From assembly GCA_025354525.1 (NCBI GenBank), contig JANXMS010000460.1, positions 1 through 55,337 of the forward strand: DNA of 55,337 bases. The letters are read 5' to 3'. The position numbers and the translations under genes are program-made. Within the stretch, counting starts at the first letter, position 1; each line of letters begins with the position of its first letter. Below the pieces are notes generated by a model. That model was not told where the DNA came from and made no database searches. It saw only the letters and a list, made by a program, of their open reading frames with translations. The DNA comes from Acidobacteriota bacterium. GTDB taxonomy: Bacteria > Acidobacteriota > Terriglobia > Bryobacterales > Bryobacteraceae. Of the stretch, positions 33,966-43,261 are shown piece by piece.

Positions 33966-34925
33966 TTGCCGCCCTTCGAACCGCTAATCCAGAACCCTCA
34001 TCTGGCCACGATCGCGTCTAACTTCTGGCCGCGGCATAAAAAGCTCGATAACTACCCTGTCCGGCCGGTCCGCTATCAGACTGAGCCGGACGTAGCAGTA
34101 TTGGTCCACGAACAGCGCCCTAAGCTACCTTGTCGGGGGGAGTTGGTTCTGGTGCACGGACTTGAAGGATCTTCCGACGGGGGCTACATGCAGAGCATGG
34201 CCTACAGCGCCCTCGAAGCCGGGTACGCGGTCCATCGAGTGAACATTCGCGGCTGCGGCGGCACGGAATCCTGGTGCAAAACGCTGTACCACGCCGGACT
34301 GACGAGCGATCTTCGCTACCTACTCGGCCAGATCGGCTCCCGGGCCGAAGGGCCGATTCTGCTGGTTGGTTATTCGCTGGGCGGCAACGTGGTTCTGAAA
34401 TTTACGGGCGAAGGCGGGCCCCAGGCCGCGACCATCGCCGTATCGACTCCCATCGACCTTCATGCCAGCGTCCGCGCTTTGGGCCGCCCGAGTTGCGCTC
34501 TCTATGAGCGCCGTTTTATCAAACGGATGCGGGATCGCCTTCGAGAACGGGCCCGCCTCCATCCAGAGGTCTTCACCCCTCTCGCCGAGCGCGCCGATAA
34601 GGACAACATCCGCACGGTGTTCGACTTCGACGACCGCATCACCGCGCCGTTCTTCGGCTTCGGCAATGCCCCCAACTACTACACCACGCAGTCGGCCCAA
34701 GACTTCCTGAGCGCAATCCGAACACCGACTCTGCTGATCACCGCCCAGGACGATCCGCTCGTCCCGTTTGAAAGCTATGGGCACCTTGCCATCGTGGCCA
34801 ATCCGAAGATCGAACTCGTGGCTCCGCGCCACGGAGGACATGTTTCGTTCCTCGCCAAAGGGAAGCCCCGCTTCTGGCTCGACGCGGCAGTGCTCGAGTG
34901 GCTCGAAACTTACGGGAACAAATAG
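33966..34925 (+). CDS. YheT-family alpha/beta hydrolase
   Basis: The 319-residue protein belongs to the COG0429/YheT group. It has an N-terminal NPHLATIASNFWPR element, the oxyanion segment LVHGLEGSSDGGYMQS, the NIRGCGG loop and the nucleophile elbow GYSLGGN. The acid is in TAQDDPLVPFE and the histidine in RHGGHVSF. Relatives are esterases of unclear physiological substrate. The start is TTG at 33966, only 9 bases after the GAF-ANTAR stop, so the hydrolase may share that regulator's transcript. Confidence 0.9.
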   Translation: MPPFEPLIQNPHLATIASNFWPRHKKLDNYPVRPVRYQTEPDVAVLVHEQRPKLPCRGELVLVHGLEGSSDGGYMQSMAYSALEAGYAVHRVNIRGCGGTESWCKTLYHAGLTSDLRYLLGQIGSRAEGPILLVGYSLGGNVVLKFTGEGGPQAATIAVSTPIDLHASVRALGRPSCALYERRFIKRMRDRLRERARLHPEVFTPLAERADKDNIRTVFDFDDRITAPFFGFGNAPNYYTTQSAQDFLSAIRTPTLLITAQDDPLVPFESYGHLAIVANPKIELVAPRHGGHVSFLAKGKPRFWLDAAVLEWLETYGNK

Positions 34926-34955
34926 GCGTTTGGGTTCGTCTTCCCTATCGACCTG

Positions 34956-36203
34956 ATGGCGAAAACTAACAACGCTTCGTTTGCGGAAGCTGCTCGCGTG
35001 GCTCTCCGCTCCTTGCAAAGTAGCAAACTCCGCAGCTTTCTCACCCTGCTGGGAATCATCCTGGCCACGACCACGCTGATCTCCGTGATGAGCGTGATCC
35101 GCGGCATGGACGATTACATCGCCACGCAGGTTACCGACATGGGCGTCGACGGCTTTCGCGTCCGCCGCATGGTGATGATCGGCCAATGGGACCCGAAGAA
35201 GTTCCTCGAAATGCAGCGAAAAAACCCGCAATTGACCCGGGAGGAGTATAACTTCCTCAAGCGAGAGTCGAAGCTTTTGCGCGAAGTTGGCATCGAGACG
35301 AACCGCCAGGTGGCCGTGAACTTTTCCACCGAGCGGATGGAGGAAGTGGAACTTCGCGGGGTCACCTCCAACCTCGGCGCGATCTCGAACACCCAGATCG
35401 CCCAGGGCCGTTTTCTATCTGACTCCGACGACGCGCGCCGCATGATGGTGGCCGTGATCGGCCATGAGCTAAAGCAGAAGTTTTTTCCAGCCGGGGATCC
35501 GATCGGCAAAGTGGTCGACCTCGGCGGCCGACCGTTCACGGTAATTGGCGTGGCCAAGGAGCAGGGCAGCGTTTTTGGCCAATCCCGGGACCGGTTCGCG
35601 ATCATCCCCTCGGAAACCTATTTCAAGATCTATGGCAGCCGCATGGGCATCGGCTACGCGGCGCTCGCCATTGACCGCCAGCATCTCGAACAGGCCCAGG
35701 ACGAAGTCCGCTCGCTGTTGCGCGCCTGGCGCCATGTGCCGCCGGGGGAGGCGGACAACTTCGGGCTCTTTTCGTCAGATTCGCTGGTGGCTGCTTGGGA
35801 CCAAATGACCAGCGCCATCGCCGCCACCGCCGTCGCCATCGTCAGCGTCTTCATGGTGGTTGGCGGGGTGGTCGTCATGAACATCATGCTGGCGGTGGTA
35901 ATTGAACGCACCCACGAGATCGGCATTCGCAAGTCGGTGGGGGCGCGGCGGAAAGACATTTTGAACCAGTTTCTGGTTGAGTCGAGCGTGCTGTCAGGCA
36001 CGGGCGGGTTCATCGGAGTGACCATCGCCTGGATCATCGCCGTACTCGTCCGGAATCTGACGTCGGTACCGATGTCGGTACCGGCATCGGCCATTTTCAT
36101 CGGGGTCGGCCTATCGGCGGTGGTCGGCCTTTTCTTCGGCATCTATCCAGCCAACGTCGCCTCGAAGTTGGACCCCATTGAAGCGTTGCGGGCGGACCAC
36201 TAA
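34956..36203 (+). CDS. MacB-like ABC permease, first of a pair
   Basis: The 415-residue protein has the single-unit MacB/FtsX layout. A helix at about 30-50 (SFLTLLGIILATTTLISVMSV) is followed by a periplasmic MacB_PCD domain (about 60-290) and three C-terminal helices, with the typical ERTHEIGIRKSVGARRKDIL cytoplasmic loop between them. It ends with YPANVASKLDPIEALR. It is separated from the second permease gene by only 3 bases. No ATP-binding subunit is in the neighbourhood, so an unlinked MacB/LolD-type ATPase must serve the pair. Confidence 0.93.
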   Translation: MAKTNNASFAEAARVALRSLQSSKLRSFLTLLGIILATTTLISVMSVIRGMDDYIATQVTDMGVDGFRVRRMVMIGQWDPKKFLEMQRKNPQLTREEYNFLKRESKLLREVGIETNRQVAVNFSTERMEEVELRGVTSNLGAISNTQIAQGRFLSDSDDARRMMVAVIGHELKQKFFPAGDPIGKVVDLGGRPFTVIGVAKEQGSVFGQSRDRFAIIPSETYFKIYGSRMGIGYAALAIDRQHLEQAQDEVRSLLRAWRHVPPGEADNFGLFSSDSLVAAWDQMTSAIAATAVAIVSVFMVVGGVVVMNIMLAVVIERTHEIGIRKSVGARRKDILNQFLVESSVLSGTGGFIGVTIAWIIAVLVRNLTSVPMSVPASAIFIGVGLSAVVGLFFGIYPANVASKLDPIEALRADH

Positions 36204-36206
36204 CCC

Positions 36207-37439
36207 ATGCGGAAAATCTGGTTCGGCATCCAGCTCGCCCTCGATACCCTGCGCGGCCACAAGCTCCGCGCCTTTCTTACCGTGCTGGGCGTGATCATCG
36301 GGACGAGCACCGTGATCGGCGTGGGCTCCATAATCGCGGGTCTCGACAGCGCGATCACGAATCAGTTGAAGAGCTTTGGCACGAACAACCTGGTTGTAAC
36401 GAAGTGGGATTCGCTCATCAACGGCTTCGGCGGCCGGTCGCTGGAAGAGCGACTGCGGAAGCCGTTGACTTATGAAAACGCAGTGGCGATTGCCGAGCGC
36501 TGCCCCAGCGTTTCCGCCGTAAGCCCCTGGCTGTTCGCGCCGTGGGGCATTCACAAAGGCAAGTACAAGGGCATTGATGCGTTCAATGTGAACCTGGGTG
36601 GAACCGACCCCGGCTACATCGACAGCGGCGTCGAAATGGTACAGGGTCGCTTCTTCACCGATACTGAAAATCAGCGTCGGATGCCCGTTGTGGTTCTCGG
36701 CGAGGACTTGGGCAAAAATTGGTTCCAGAACACGGACCCGATTGGTAAGGCGGTAGAAATCGACGGCCATATCTTCGAGGTCGTCGGCATCATGAAGCGG
36801 CCATCGGCATCAATGCCGGGGCAGGAAGACCGACGCGCGCTGTTCCCCTACTTCAGCATGCGCAAGATGTTCCCGAATGCGCGAGAGCACATGCTCATCG
36901 TTGTGGCAAAGGACGGCAAGCAAGCAGCCGCGATCGACGAAGTCCGCTCGGTGCTCCGCATTGAGCGGCGAATTCCGTACGACAAGCCCGATAGCTTTGC
37001 CATTTCAACCGCCGAGCAGATGATTGATCAATTCCGTGGGGTGATCGCGATGGTCGCTCTCGTCATGGTGGTTTTGAGCTCCATTGGACTACTGGTGGGC
37101 GGCATCGGTGTGATGAACATCATGCTCGTCAGCGTCACCGAACGCACCCGCGAAATCGGCACCCGCAAAGCGCTCGGAGCCCGCCGAATCGACATCGTGA
37201 CGCAGTTCCTCACCGAAGCCGTCGTGCTAACTTTCCTGGGCGGATTGGCCGGCATGTTCGTTGGGTGGCTGATCTCGGAAGCCGTGGGACTTGTCTTCCC
37301 CACCCTGCCAACCGCGGTGCCGATGTGGGCCGTATTGGCGGGTTTAGGCGTCTCAATCGGGGTTGGCTTGTTCTTTGGAATCTGGCCGGCGAGCAAGGCC
37401 GCCCGCCTGGACCCGGTAGTCGCGTTACGCTACGAATAG
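36207..37439 (+). CDS. MacB-like ABC permease, second of a pair
   Basis: This 410-residue protein is homologous in layout to its upstream neighbour. It has a first helix around AFLTVLGVIIGTSTVIGVGSI, a periplasmic MacB domain, and three C-terminal helices with ERTREIGTRKALGARRIDIV. It ends in WPASKAARLDPVVALR. The two permeases differ enough to suggest a heterodimer. The next gene, an M16 peptidase, begins 1 base after its stop. The close spacing suggests one operon linking the permease pair to the peptidase pair. Confidence 0.93.
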   Translation: MRKIWFGIQLALDTLRGHKLRAFLTVLGVIIGTSTVIGVGSIIAGLDSAITNQLKSFGTNNLVVTKWDSLINGFGGRSLEERLRKPLTYENAVAIAERCPSVSAVSPWLFAPWGIHKGKYKGIDAFNVNLGGTDPGYIDSGVEMVQGRFFTDTENQRRMPVVVLGEDLGKNWFQNTDPIGKAVEIDGHIFEVVGIMKRPSASMPGQEDRRALFPYFSMRKMFPNAREHMLIVVAKDGKQAAAIDEVRSVLRIERRIPYDKPDSFAISTAEQMIDQFRGVIAMVALVMVVLSSIGLLVGGIGVMNIMLVSVTERTREIGTRKALGARRIDIVTQFLTEAVVLTFLGGLAGMFVGWLISEAVGLVFPTLPTAVPMWAVLAGLGVSIGVGLFFGIWPASKAARLDPVVALRYE

Positions 37440-37440
37440 T

Positions 37441-38934
37441 ATGTCTTTTCGGAATCTCACTTGCCTGGGGCTACTAGCGCCCGTATTGCTGTGCGCCCAA
37501 AGTTTGGCTGACTTTGAAAAAAGGGTGACCGAGTTCACCCTGAAAAACGGGATGCACTTCATCGTGATGGAGCGGCATGAGGCACCCACAGTTGCCTTCC
37601 ACGCCCACGTGAACGCGGGAGCGGCCAACGACCCCGCAAATGCTTCCTCAACCGCCCACATGTTCGAGCACATGATTGGCAAGGGCACGGCCTCACTTGG
37701 GTCGAAGAATTTTCCCGCCGAGCAGAAGGCGCTGGCAGCCGTCGAAGACGCCTACGACAAGCTCGAAGAGGAGCGGCGCAAGGAACGGCGAGCGGATAAA
37801 GTGCAGATCGAACGGCTCGAAGCAGCGTTGAAAAAAGCAACCGCCGAAGCGGACAAATACGTCGAGCAAAACGCGTTTACCCGCGAAATCGAGAAGAACG
37901 GCGGCGTCGGCTTCAACGCCTCCACCGGCCTCGACACCACGAACTATTTTTATTCCCTACCGTCAAACCGCACCGAACTCTGGTTTGTGCTCCAGTCGGA
38001 ATGGTTCCGCCAACCAGTGTTCCGCGAGTTTTATAAGGAGCGCGACGTGGTCCGCGAAGAACGCCGCATGCGCGTGGAATCCTCGGCACAAGGCAAGCTG
38101 ATCGAGGCGTTGCTGACGACGGCCTTCACCGCTCATCCCTATCGCAACTACATCGGTTGGGCCAGCGATATCGAAAACCTGAGAGCGAAGGGGGCGGCCG
38201 AGTTCCACAAAACTTACTACGTTCCCGCGAACATTACGGTCTCCGTCGTCGGCGATGTGAACACCGCGCAGATCAAGCTAATGGCCGAAAAGTATTTCGG
38301 GCCTATTCCCGCTGGCCCGTTGCCGCCGCGCTTGTACACGATCGAACCGCCACAGAACGGCGAGAAGCGCGTGACCGTGGATACCGAGGCGCAACCCTTC
38401 ATCGCGATCGCCTACCATCGGCCAGAAGGCACCCATCCGGACGATCCGGCTATCGCCGTGCTCGACGGAATCCTGTCCGGAGGCCGCACCGGCAAGCTCA
38501 ATCGCGAACTGGTGGAAGAGAAGAAACTGGCGCTCGGGGCCGACACCGGGGCCATCTTCCCCAGCGGCAAATACCCGAACTTGTTCATCGCCTTCATGGT
38601 GCCCAACACGGGCAAAACCGTCGAGGACCTGGAGAAGGCTTGGGACGAATTGATCGAAAAGATGAAGAAGGATCCGATCGACGAAGCGGCGGTGAAACGC
38701 GTGAAGACGAAACTGCGAGCGGCTTTTATAGCCGGGCTCGACAGCAACAGCGGCTTGGCGCGCCAAATGGCCGAATCCCACGTCAGCCTGGGAAGCTGGA
38801 AAATGGTCTTCACCGAACTCGATGACCTCGAAAAGGTAACCTCCGCCGACGTGAAACGCGTGCTGAATACCTATCTGACCAAGAAGAATCGCACCGTCGC
38901 CTACAGCATTCAAACCAAGCCGGAGGGCAAGTAA
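37441..38934 (+). CDS. M16-family zinc metallopeptidase, catalytic subunit
   Basis: The 497-residue protein has a signal peptide (LTCLGLLAPVLLCAQ) and the inverted zinc motif HMFEH at residues 73-77. The downstream acidic ligand is expected in the REFYKERDVVREERRMR region. A charged coiled-coil insertion of about 45 residues (KLEEERRKERRADKVQIERL) lies between motif and ligand. The second M16 half follows (about 265-490). It should be a periplasmic peptidase degrading small peptides or misfolded proteins, working with the neighbouring subunit that lacks the zinc motif. Confidence 0.93.
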   Translation: MSFRNLTCLGLLAPVLLCAQSLADFEKRVTEFTLKNGMHFIVMERHEAPTVAFHAHVNAGAANDPANASSTAHMFEHMIGKGTASLGSKNFPAEQKALAAVEDAYDKLEEERRKERRADKVQIERLEAALKKATAEADKYVEQNAFTREIEKNGGVGFNASTGLDTTNYFYSLPSNRTELWFVLQSEWFRQPVFREFYKERDVVREERRMRVESSAQGKLIEALLTTAFTAHPYRNYIGWASDIENLRAKGAAEFHKTYYVPANITVSVVGDVNTAQIKLMAEKYFGPIPAGPLPPRLYTIEPPQNGEKRVTVDTEAQPFIAIAYHRPEGTHPDDPAIAVLDGILSGGRTGKLNRELVEEKKLALGADTGAIFPSGKYPNLFIAFMVPNTGKTVEDLEKAWDELIEKMKKDPIDEAAVKRVKTKLRAAFIAGLDSNSGLARQMAESHVSLGSWKMVFTELDDLEKVTSADVKRVLNTYLTKKNRTVAYSIQTKPEGK

Positions 38935-38937
38935 TCC

Positions 38938-41010
38938 ATGCGCACGCTTCTCACTCTCTTTGCCATCTCGGCCCTGGCTTTATCGCAGCCGGCGTATAAG
39001 CAGTTGAAGTATCCGAAGCTGGGCGAAGTAAAGATCCCGGACATCGAGACCTTCACCCTACCCAACGGCATGAAGGTGTTTCTGCTGGAGAATCACAATC
39101 TGCCCCTCATCAACGGCATCGCGCTCGTCCGGACGGGAACGCTGCTTGAACCAGCCGATAAGACCGGGCTCCACATCATCGCGGCCGGCACCATGCGCAC
39201 CGGCGGCACGAAAACCAAGACCGGCGACCAGTTGGACGAACAACTGGAAGCCATCGCGGCCGGCGTCGAGTCGAGCATTGATGAGACCTTGGCTTCCGTC
39301 TCCTTCAACTGCCTGAAGGAAAACAAGGACGAAGTGTTGGGCGTTTTTCACGACGTACTGACGGGCCCCGAATTTCGCCAACCGAAGATCGACCTGTTGC
39401 TGATGCAGTACCGGTCTTCCATCGCCCGGCGCTACGACGACGCGGGCCAAGTGAACTCCAGCGAGTTTTCCGACACCGTTTACGGCAAGGACACGCCGTT
39501 CGGCCGTAGCGTGGAGTACGAGACGCTCGACCGGATCAAGCGCGCCGACCTCGTCGCCTTCCACCAGCGCTACTACTTCCCGGCCAACATCCAACTCGCC
39601 ATTCAGGGCGACTTTGAAAAAGCCGCGATGCGGGCTCGCCTCGAGCAGCTTTTTGCCAATTGGACCGTCAAACAGCCTCCGCCGCCCGCCTTCCCGAAGG
39701 CCACCCACGCCGCCACGCCCGGCGTCTACGTCGGCGATAAGAAGGAAGTGAACCAGACCTCATTCAGCGTCGGCCATCTCGGCGGCATGTTGAGTGACAA
39801 GGACTATCCGGCCCTGGAAGTTCTCAGCGACATTCTGGGCGGCAGCTTCGATTCGCGCCTGTTCCGCAAGGTGCGCACCGAAATGGGCCTTGCCTATAGC
39901 ATCGGCGCAAACTGGGGCGCGGGGTACCTGAACCCCGGCCTGTTCAGCGTCTCCGGCTCGACGAAGTCGGAATCGACCGTGCTGACCCTGCAGACGATTC
40001 AGCAGGAGATCAATCGCATCCGAACGGAACCGGTCGCCGATCAGGAACTGAACGACGCAAAAGAGAAGGTGCTAAACTCCTTCGTCTTTAACTTCGACCG
40101 GCCAGCCAAAACCCTCTCACGCCTGTTCCGCTATGAGTACTACGGCTACCCGAAAGAGTTCCTGTTCACGTACCAAAAGGCCGTCGCCGCAGTCACCAAG
40201 CAGGACATACTCCGGGTCGCCAAGCAGTACATTCAGCCGGAAAAATTCGTCTACGTCGCCATCACCAACACCGATCAGTTGAAGACGCCGCTCTCGGATC
40301 TGAAGCTGCCCATCACCAAGTTGGATCTGAAGGTGAAAGAACCTGCTAAAGCCGCCTCCGCCGCCGACCCGGCCTCCCTCGCCAAGGGTAAAGCGCTGCT
40401 CACCCGGATGCAAACCGCCATGGGAGGCGCCGACAAACTCGCCGCCATCAAAGACGTGACCATGGTGAACAAAGCCGAGCTAGGTCCAATGAAGGTGAAC
40501 CAAAAGGTACAACTGATTTTGCCGGACAAAGTCCGTCAGGAACAGGAGTTGCCCTTCGGCAAAGTGATCGCCGGTTTTGATGGGCAGAGCGGCTTTCTGA
40601 TCGCCCCGGGCGCGCCCGGCCCCCAACCGATGCCCCCGCCAGTGCTTAAGCAAGTCCGCGACGAACTGTTCGCGATGTTGATCGTCCTCCTGCAAAGCGA
40701 CAAAATCGAGGGCCGCTCGGTCAACGCCATCGGCGACAACCTCGTCGAGATCGCGGACGCAAACGGAAATTTGGGCCAGCTTGCAATGGACCCAGCCACC
40801 GGTCTTCCCACCAAGCTGACGGTGGAGATGATGGGCCCACAAGGCAAAATGGCCGTCGAGCGGCAGTTCGGCGACTGGAAGGATGTCAGCGGGGTAAAGT
40901 TCCCTCACAAAACAGTGATCGTGCAAGGCGGCAAAACTGCCGGGACGACAATCGTCGAAACCGTCCAGACCAATACGGGCGTCAAACTGGCAGAGATCAT
41001 GAAAAAGTGA
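38938..41010 (+). CDS. M16-family non-catalytic subunit with extra C-terminal domain
   Basis: In this 690-residue exported protein, the place of the zinc motif is occupied by GLHIIAAGTM (about 77-86), so it cannot bind zinc in the M16 manner. The R/Y substrate-binding motif is kept in the second half (FDSRLFRKVRTEMGLAYSIG). This fits the paired catalytic/non-catalytic M16B heterodimers. Beyond residue 470 there is an additional domain of about 220 residues (LLTRMQTAMGGADKLAAIK onward) resembling LolA/LppX-like beta structures. The next, overlapping gene encodes a similar stand-alone protein. Confidence 0.9.
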   Translation: MRTLLTLFAISALALSQPAYKQLKYPKLGEVKIPDIETFTLPNGMKVFLLENHNLPLINGIALVRTGTLLEPADKTGLHIIAAGTMRTGGTKTKTGDQLDEQLEAIAAGVESSIDETLASVSFNCLKENKDEVLGVFHDVLTGPEFRQPKIDLLLMQYRSSIARRYDDAGQVNSSEFSDTVYGKDTPFGRSVEYETLDRIKRADLVAFHQRYYFPANIQLAIQGDFEKAAMRARLEQLFANWTVKQPPPPAFPKATHAATPGVYVGDKKEVNQTSFSVGHLGGMLSDKDYPALEVLSDILGGSFDSRLFRKVRTEMGLAYSIGANWGAGYLNPGLFSVSGSTKSESTVLTLQTIQQEINRIRTEPVADQELNDAKEKVLNSFVFNFDRPAKTLSRLFRYEYYGYPKEFLFTYQKAVAAVTKQDILRVAKQYIQPEKFVYVAITNTDQLKTPLSDLKLPITKLDLKVKEPAKAASAADPASLAKGKALLTRMQTAMGGADKLAAIKDVTMVNKAELGPMKVNQKVQLILPDKVRQEQELPFGKVIAGFDGQSGFLIAPGAPGPQPMPPPVLKQVRDELFAMLIVLLQSDKIEGRSVNAIGDNLVEIADANGNLGQLAMDPATGLPTKLTVEMMGPQGKMAVERQFGDWKDVSGVKFPHKTVIVQGGKTAGTTIVETVQTNTGVKLAEIMKK

Positions 41011-41792
41011 CCAGAAGAACTGCTCTCTTCTCGCTCGCAGCCCCGGCGCTGCTCCTTGCAGACCGCCAGAAAGCGGGCAAGGCCCACCTGGAAGAAACGC
41101 TGGCCGCCCTCGGCGGACCGGAGTTTCTGGCGATGGAAGACCGCACCGAACAGGGTCGTGTCTACTCGTTCTATCGCGAAAGATTGTCGGGGTTAACGCG
41201 AGCCCGGATCTATACTCACTACGCCGCTTCCGCCCAGCCGGGCGTCTTGGCGGTGCGCGAACGGCAGTCCTACGGCAAGGTTAAAGAAGAGTACGCCGTG
41301 CTGTTTGAAGAGACCCAGGCCTTCCAGGTTTCTGAACGTGGGGCTCGCCCTCTGCTGGCCGAAGTCTGGGAACGCTATCAGGATACGACGCTCCGCAACG
41401 TTTTCTATCTCCTGCGTCATCGGCTAAACGAGCCGGGCCTGATCATCGAACACAAAGAAACCGGAGTGCTCGAAAATCAACCCGTGGAAATCGTCGATGT
41501 TACTGACGCCGCCAATCGCGTAGTCACCCTGTACTTACACCGCACAACGAAGCTGCCGGTGCGGCAGGTCTTCTATCGGCGCGATAATATGAAGGTCCGC
41601 CACGAAGAGATTACTATCTTTGCCAAATACCGCGATGTGGGCAAAGGCGTGAAGTGGCCCTGGAACATCGTCCGTAATCGGGACGGCGAAAAAATCTTCG
41701 AGATCTTCTCTGACCAGGTCTCGATCAACCAAAAGCTGGACCCCAAGCTTTTCGAATTGCCACCCGATATAGTTCGGCTTAAGGCGATTTAG
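41007..41792 (+). CDS. exported LolA-like protein of unknown function
   Basis: The start is GTG at 41007, overlapping the previous stop by 4 bases. The 261-residue protein opens with TRRTALFSLAAPALLLA, a Tat-like or ordinary leader. The mature part resembles the outer-membrane lipoprotein-sorting (LolA/LolB-like) half-barrel. Elements such as AHLEETLAALGGPEFLAMED and LPVRQVFYRRDNMKVRHEEITIF resemble the C-terminal domain of the preceding M16 subunit. The tight coupling suggests that all three M16-locus proteins act together at the envelope. It ends in a 4-base convergent overlap. Confidence 0.8.
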   Translation: MTRRTALFSLAAPALLLADRQKAGKAHLEETLAALGGPEFLAMEDRTEQGRVYSFYRERLSGLTRARIYTHYAASAQPGVLAVRERQSYGKVKEEYAVLFEETQAFQVSERGARPLLAEVWERYQDTTLRNVFYLLRHRLNEPGLIIEHKETGVLENQPVEIVDVTDAANRVVTLYLHRTTKLPVRQVFYRRDNMKVRHEEITIFAKYRDVGKGVKWPWNIVRNRDGEKIFEIFSDQVSINQKLDPKLFELPPDIVRLKAI

Positions 41793-42274
41793 AACAGTTT
41801 CGCCTGGGCTTCTGGCTTAGGCGAAGCCAGTTTCTTCGACGCTTTCAGACCGCTGCCGACCACCGCGAGCACTTGAAAATCGATTAGCGCCGCCCGAGGA
41901 ACGAAAATCCATTGGGGGTTGATGGCCTGATCGGGCGGAGTGATCATAAATCCAAACGGGTCCGCATGCAACAGTTGATTGCCCAACAGCCCATCCATTT
42001 GGACGCCGTCGCGGAAACGAATCCGAACCCACAGCCCCGACTTTTTGGGTCGGCTTACGAAGTAGGCCCCATCGAGCCGAGGGGGAGGATCGTCAAACCC
42101 TTGGACGAAACAAATGGCCTTCACATCCGCGTAGCCGATGGTGCTCAAGTTCCCATCCTGCGAGAGAAACGCGATTCCTAAGGGTGTTTGGAACGTCGAA
42201 GTCTGGACGAAACCGTGCAGCGGCTCTCGTTCAAACCGCAAAACACGTACTTTTTTACTTGCGGAATTCGCCAA
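41789..42274 (-). CDS. conserved acidobacterial protein (DUF6982-like, tentative)
   Basis: This 161-residue cytoplasmic protein contains segments I associate with a small protein conserved in Acidobacteriota. They are KVRVLRFEREPLHGFV, YADVKAICFVQGFDD, SRPKKSGLWVRIRFRDG, and PPDQAINPQWIFVPRAAL. The family label is from memory and not certain. It may be a beta-barrel with a role in gene regulation or RNA contact, but there is no evidence for this. The start is TTG at 42274, with a G-rich stretch upstream. It is divergent from xerD across 81 bases. Confidence 0.75.
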   Translation of the reverse strand: MANSASKKVRVLRFEREPLHGFVQTSTFQTPLGIAFLSQDGNLSTIGYADVKAICFVQGFDDPPPRLDGAYFVSRPKKSGLWVRIRFRDGVQMDGLLGNQLLHADPFGFMITPPDQAINPQWIFVPRAALIDFQVLAVVGSGLKASKKLASPKPEAQAKLF

Positions 42275-42318
42275 AACGTGCCCAGCCCCCTGCGCTTTCT
42301 TGATTTTGGCAATAGAAG

Positions 42319-42347
42319 TTCAACACCGTTGCTAAATATTGTATCAT
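42319..42347 (+). promoter_or_regulatory. candidate xerD promoter
   Basis: TTCAAC (42319-42324) and TATCAT (42342-42347) are separated by 17 bases and lie 8 bases before the xerD ATG. The -10 hexamer matches the consensus at five of six positions and the -35 only weakly. Transcription would start close to the start codon, giving a very short leader. Confidence 0.35.
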
Positions 42348-42355
42348 TAAGGGCA

Positions 42356-43255
42356 ATGTACCGCGAGGACTCTCTCGGTGCGGCGATCCGCCACTTTATC
42401 GACTTCTGTCGGATTGAGAAAGGTCTTGCCGCTAATTCGTTAGATTCGTACGGTCGAGATCTCGACAGATTTTCCTGTTTTTGCGGAGGCGCCGATGCGT
42501 CCGTCCCGCACGGACCCGAGGAGATTGGCAAGTACCTCGACTCGCTCTATCAGAGCGATTGCTCCGCCCGAACAGTGGCCCGTCATCTCACTACACTTCG
42601 AAACTTCTACCGCCATATCCAGCGGGAGCGGCGTATTGAAGAGAACCCGACCGACTTGCTCTCGGCTCCCCGGTCGGTGAAGGCGATCCCCAAGTTTCTC
42701 AGCGGGACGGAGATCGAGAAATTGTTGCTGGCTCCTTCCCCGGAAACCCCGCTCGGTTTGCGAGACCTTGCGATGCTGCAACTGCTTTACGCCTGCGGCC
42801 TAAGAGTCTCCGAGTTGATCAACGTCGAGATCATGAATTTCAATCCGACGCTGGGCTATCTGAGGGTTACGGGTAAAGGGAACAAACAACGATTGATCCC
42901 CGTTGGTCGCCCTGCCATTGCCGCTATTGAAGCCTATCTCAGCGTCGCCCGCCCTCTGTTATTGAAGGGCCGAGCCACTCGTTACCTGTTCATCACAGCC
43001 CGTGGTGCCCGTATGACCCGCCAAGGTTTCTGGAAGTTACTCGGGCAGCACGGTAAGTCAGTTGGCATTTTTCACAACCTCACGCCCCACGCCCTGCGCC
43101 ACTCTTTTGCGACTCACTTGCTTGAAGGGGGCGCTGATTTGCGCAGCGTTCAAGCGATGCTCGGCCACGCCGACATTGGCACAACTCAAATCTACACCCA
43201 CGTCGCCCGCGCCCGGTTGCGCCGCGTCGTCGACAAGCACCACCCGCGAGCTTAA
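42356..43255 (+). CDS. xerD: XerC/XerD-type site-specific tyrosine recombinase
   Basis: From the ATG at 42356 the protein has 299 residues, the normal Xer length. A longer in-frame reading runs back over the divergent gene and is rejected. The N-terminal SAM-like domain (AAIRHFIDFCRIEKGLAANSLDSY) is complete. The catalytic residues are Arg150 (GLRVSEL), Lys174 (GKGNKQRLIP), His245 and Arg248 (HALRHSFATHLL), His271 (GHADIGTTQIY) and Tyr280. It resolves chromosome dimers at dif with its partner. The XerD rather than XerC assignment rests on overall motif style. The nucleotidyltransferase gene follows after 6 bases. Confidence 0.93.
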   Translation: MYREDSLGAAIRHFIDFCRIEKGLAANSLDSYGRDLDRFSCFCGGADASVPHGPEEIGKYLDSLYQSDCSARTVARHLTTLRNFYRHIQRERRIEENPTDLLSAPRSVKAIPKFLSGTEIEKLLLAPSPETPLGLRDLAMLQLLYACGLRVSELINVEIMNFNPTLGYLRVTGKGNKQRLIPVGRPAIAAIEAYLSVARPLLLKGRATRYLFITARGARMTRQGFWKLLGQHGKSVGIFHNLTPHALRHSFATHLLEGGADLRSVQAMLGHADIGTTQIYTHVARARLRRVVDKHHPRA

Positions 43256-43261
43256 CTTTCC

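Noticed and set aside
42331-42355. A possible dif-like AT-rich stretch before xerD
   Set aside because: The two 11-base arms of a dif site cannot be matched; the bases fit a promoter -10 region better.
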